The notes below the pieces were generated by a model that was not told the DNA's origin, did no database searches, and saw nothing but the letters and a program-made list of their open reading frames with translations. A DNA stretch of 64,000 nt from [Phialemoniopsis] sp. UDSM-2020. Its lineage: Eukaryota > Ascomycota > Sordariomycetes > Thyridiales > Thyridiaceae. Below, in pieces: positions 63,271-64,000 of the stretch (position 1 is its first letter; each line of letters starts with the position of its first letter). Where the stretch lies: assembly GCA_018873225.1 (NCBI GenBank), contig JAEILZ010000004.1:3658001-3722000 (forward strand), given 5' to 3'. Made by a program: the position numbers and the translations under genes.

Positions 63271-64000
63271 ATGCCATCTTCAAAGAGAAAGCGCCCTGCC
63301 GCAGAGATGTCAGGAGCCAACGACCACGCGTCTCCCGATCGCCAACCAGTGCGTTTCCCACGCCCGAACCCGCGGCCTGGCTACGCTGAGTCTATGGCAA
63401 AACGCTTCAAATCCTTCCTGGATCCAAACTGCCCAATCAAACAGGAGATCACATATATGCTTGCAGCATCTGGGTTCTACTGGATGGTTCCGAACTCGAG
63501 CATGGCTGTTGAGTGCTCCTGCTGCGCTACCACGCCGTTGTGCGCTCACATCCAGGGTGCGACCTTCTGGGACTTCGTCAACGACCACGAGCCCGGTTGT
63601 CCGTTCACGTTCAAAGAATGGCAATGCCAGCTTTGTGGTGCGGACTTCGCAAAGTTCCAGAATTGGCAGGAGCATCACAACGTGGACCATCGCATTCCGC
63701 TTCTTCTCGACGCTCTAACCGCACGCAAGACCGATGTGGTCATTGGCAAGAAGATCGGCTCGGCCGCCAACCTGGTCGTCCCTTCTGCTTATATCCGCGC
63801 GACGATCACCAGTGACCCCACCACGAAGCGTATTCTTCACACAAACTGCGGAGCATGGGACAAGGAGAGCGAATCTGACAAGGCTCACACGGCAGCAGAG
63901 GTTCTCTCCCGGTTCGTGCAATTGGGACAACGACAAAAGAAGTTGAACAAGGAGGAATATGACGTGGGCAAACTATCCCTCACATTGACTGTGCGGATGA
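63271..64000 (+). CDS. Array member 17: BIR-like + C2H2 + CTD protein, cut by window edge
   Basis: An open frame of 243 codons from the ATG at 63271 (MPSSKRKRPAAEM) runs to the right edge with no stop. The start has an immediate basic cluster. RFKSF (45-49), MLAASGFYW (63-71); zinc ligands C82, C85, H106, C110; C2H2 C119, C122, H135, H140. The linker is short and the CTD begins near 169 (YIRATITSDPTTKRI ... HTAAEVLSRFV), so only its end is missing. Its presence shows the array continues beyond the window. Confidence 0.85.
   Translation, partial: MPSSKRKRPAAEMSGANDHASPDRQPVRFPRPNPRPGYAESMAKRFKSFLDPNCPIKQEITYMLAASGFYWMVPNSSMAVECSCCATTPLCAHIQGATFWDFVNDHEPGCPFTFKEWQCQLCGADFAKFQNWQEHHNVDHRIPLLLDALTARKTDVVIGKKIGSAANLVVPSAYIRATITSDPTTKRILHTNCGAWDKESESDKAHTAAEVLSRFVQLGQRQKKLNKEEYDVGKLSLTLTVRM

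Larger units (their letters stand above)
26940..64000. other. Tandem array of BIR-like/C2H2/CTD paralogs
   Basis: About 17 intronless paralogs plus three single-module relatives lie in 37 kb and continue past the right edge. The common plan is: (1) a BIR-like zinc module with Rxx(T/S)F, WP, LAxxGF, then CxxC, a variable helix, Trp, and HxxxC; (2) within about 10 residues a C2H2 finger, CxxC-x12-H-x3/4-H; (3) a disordered linker, often with a basic cluster; (4) a CTD of about 90 residues, VVxxVSYxPxxKxIxxxxVD ... PxLTAxEV ... MTxxEYxxLRxxV. Two members are on the - strand and the rest on +. Adjacent genes are the most alike (1 and 2; 4 and 5; 9, 10 and 11), as expected of tandem duplication. 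The BIR link rests on the motif order and on the two nearby solo BIR genes; spacing differs from canonical BIR (HxxxC rather than Hx6C). Confidence 0.85.

Noticed and set aside
26940..64000. Array members as ordinary C2H2 transcription factors
   Set aside because: The single finger is always preceded by the BIR-like zinc module and followed by the CTD, so a plain C2H2 label would miss the architecture.
1..64000. Transposons, LTRs, CRISPR arrays, rRNA genes
   Set aside because: No transposase, reverse transcriptase, long terminal repeats, spaced repeats or rRNA-like sequence were seen.

Overview
The window looks like a chromosome segment of a filamentous ascomycete (Pezizomycotina, probably Sordariomycetes). 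It has short GT-AG introns (43 to about 95 nt), frequent GTATGT or GTGAGT donors with CTAAC-type branch sites, a nuclear tRNA-Val, and typical fungal enzymes (MFS hexose transporter, GH32 fructanase, NmrA-like protein, Ach1/Acu-8 acetyl-CoA hydrolase). Species cannot be fixed from the sequence. I saw no transposon, rRNA or CRISPR array.

Left part (1-26.3 kb) is a set of ordinary or accessory single genes. It starts with a partial secreted lipocalin-type Diels-Alderase/CrtC-like protein that runs off the left edge, then an F-box protein. A divergent pair follows, an MFS sugar transporter and a secreted GH32 fructan hydrolase, sharing a 1.86 kb promoter with repeated elements. Next come a multi-spanning membrane protein, an NmrA-like oxidoreductase, and a very large four-exon redox fusion (PrnB/IDO-like heme dioxygenase, P450-reductase-like FAD/NAD(P) module, cytochrome b5, long C-terminal tail). 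After a 3 kb gene-free stretch come a basic, Ala/Pro-rich probable nuclear protein and ACH1.

Right part (26.9-64 kb, running off the right edge) is the remarkable region. It is a roughly 37 kb array of about 17 paralogous, intronless genes, nearly all on the + strand. They share an unusual architecture: a BIR-like zinc module (RxxTF..WP..LA..GF, then CxxC...HxxxC), directly followed by a classical C2H2 finger, a disordered linker that often contains a basic NLS-like patch, and a conserved C-terminal domain (CTD: VVxxVSYxPxxKxI...PxLTAxE...MTxxEYxxL). One member is a pseudogene, one lacks the CTD, one has a frame problem at its start, one has lost a zinc ligand, one has gained a coiled coil, and the last is cut by the window edge. 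Three relatives show the modules separately: two tiny proteins that are single BIR domains with canonical spacing (CxxC-x16-H-x6-C), and a membrane-anchored protein carrying the CTD without zinc fingers. Neighbouring members resemble each other most, as expected of tandem duplication. A ketopantoate-reductase-like gene, a UDP-glycosyltransferase, an unknown proline-rich protein gene and a tRNA-Val sit inside the array.

Function of the array family is not known to me. The zinc fingers and basic patches suggest nuclear or nucleic-acid/protein binding. The rapid diversification and module shuffling resemble gene families under recognition or conflict pressure, but this is inference only.
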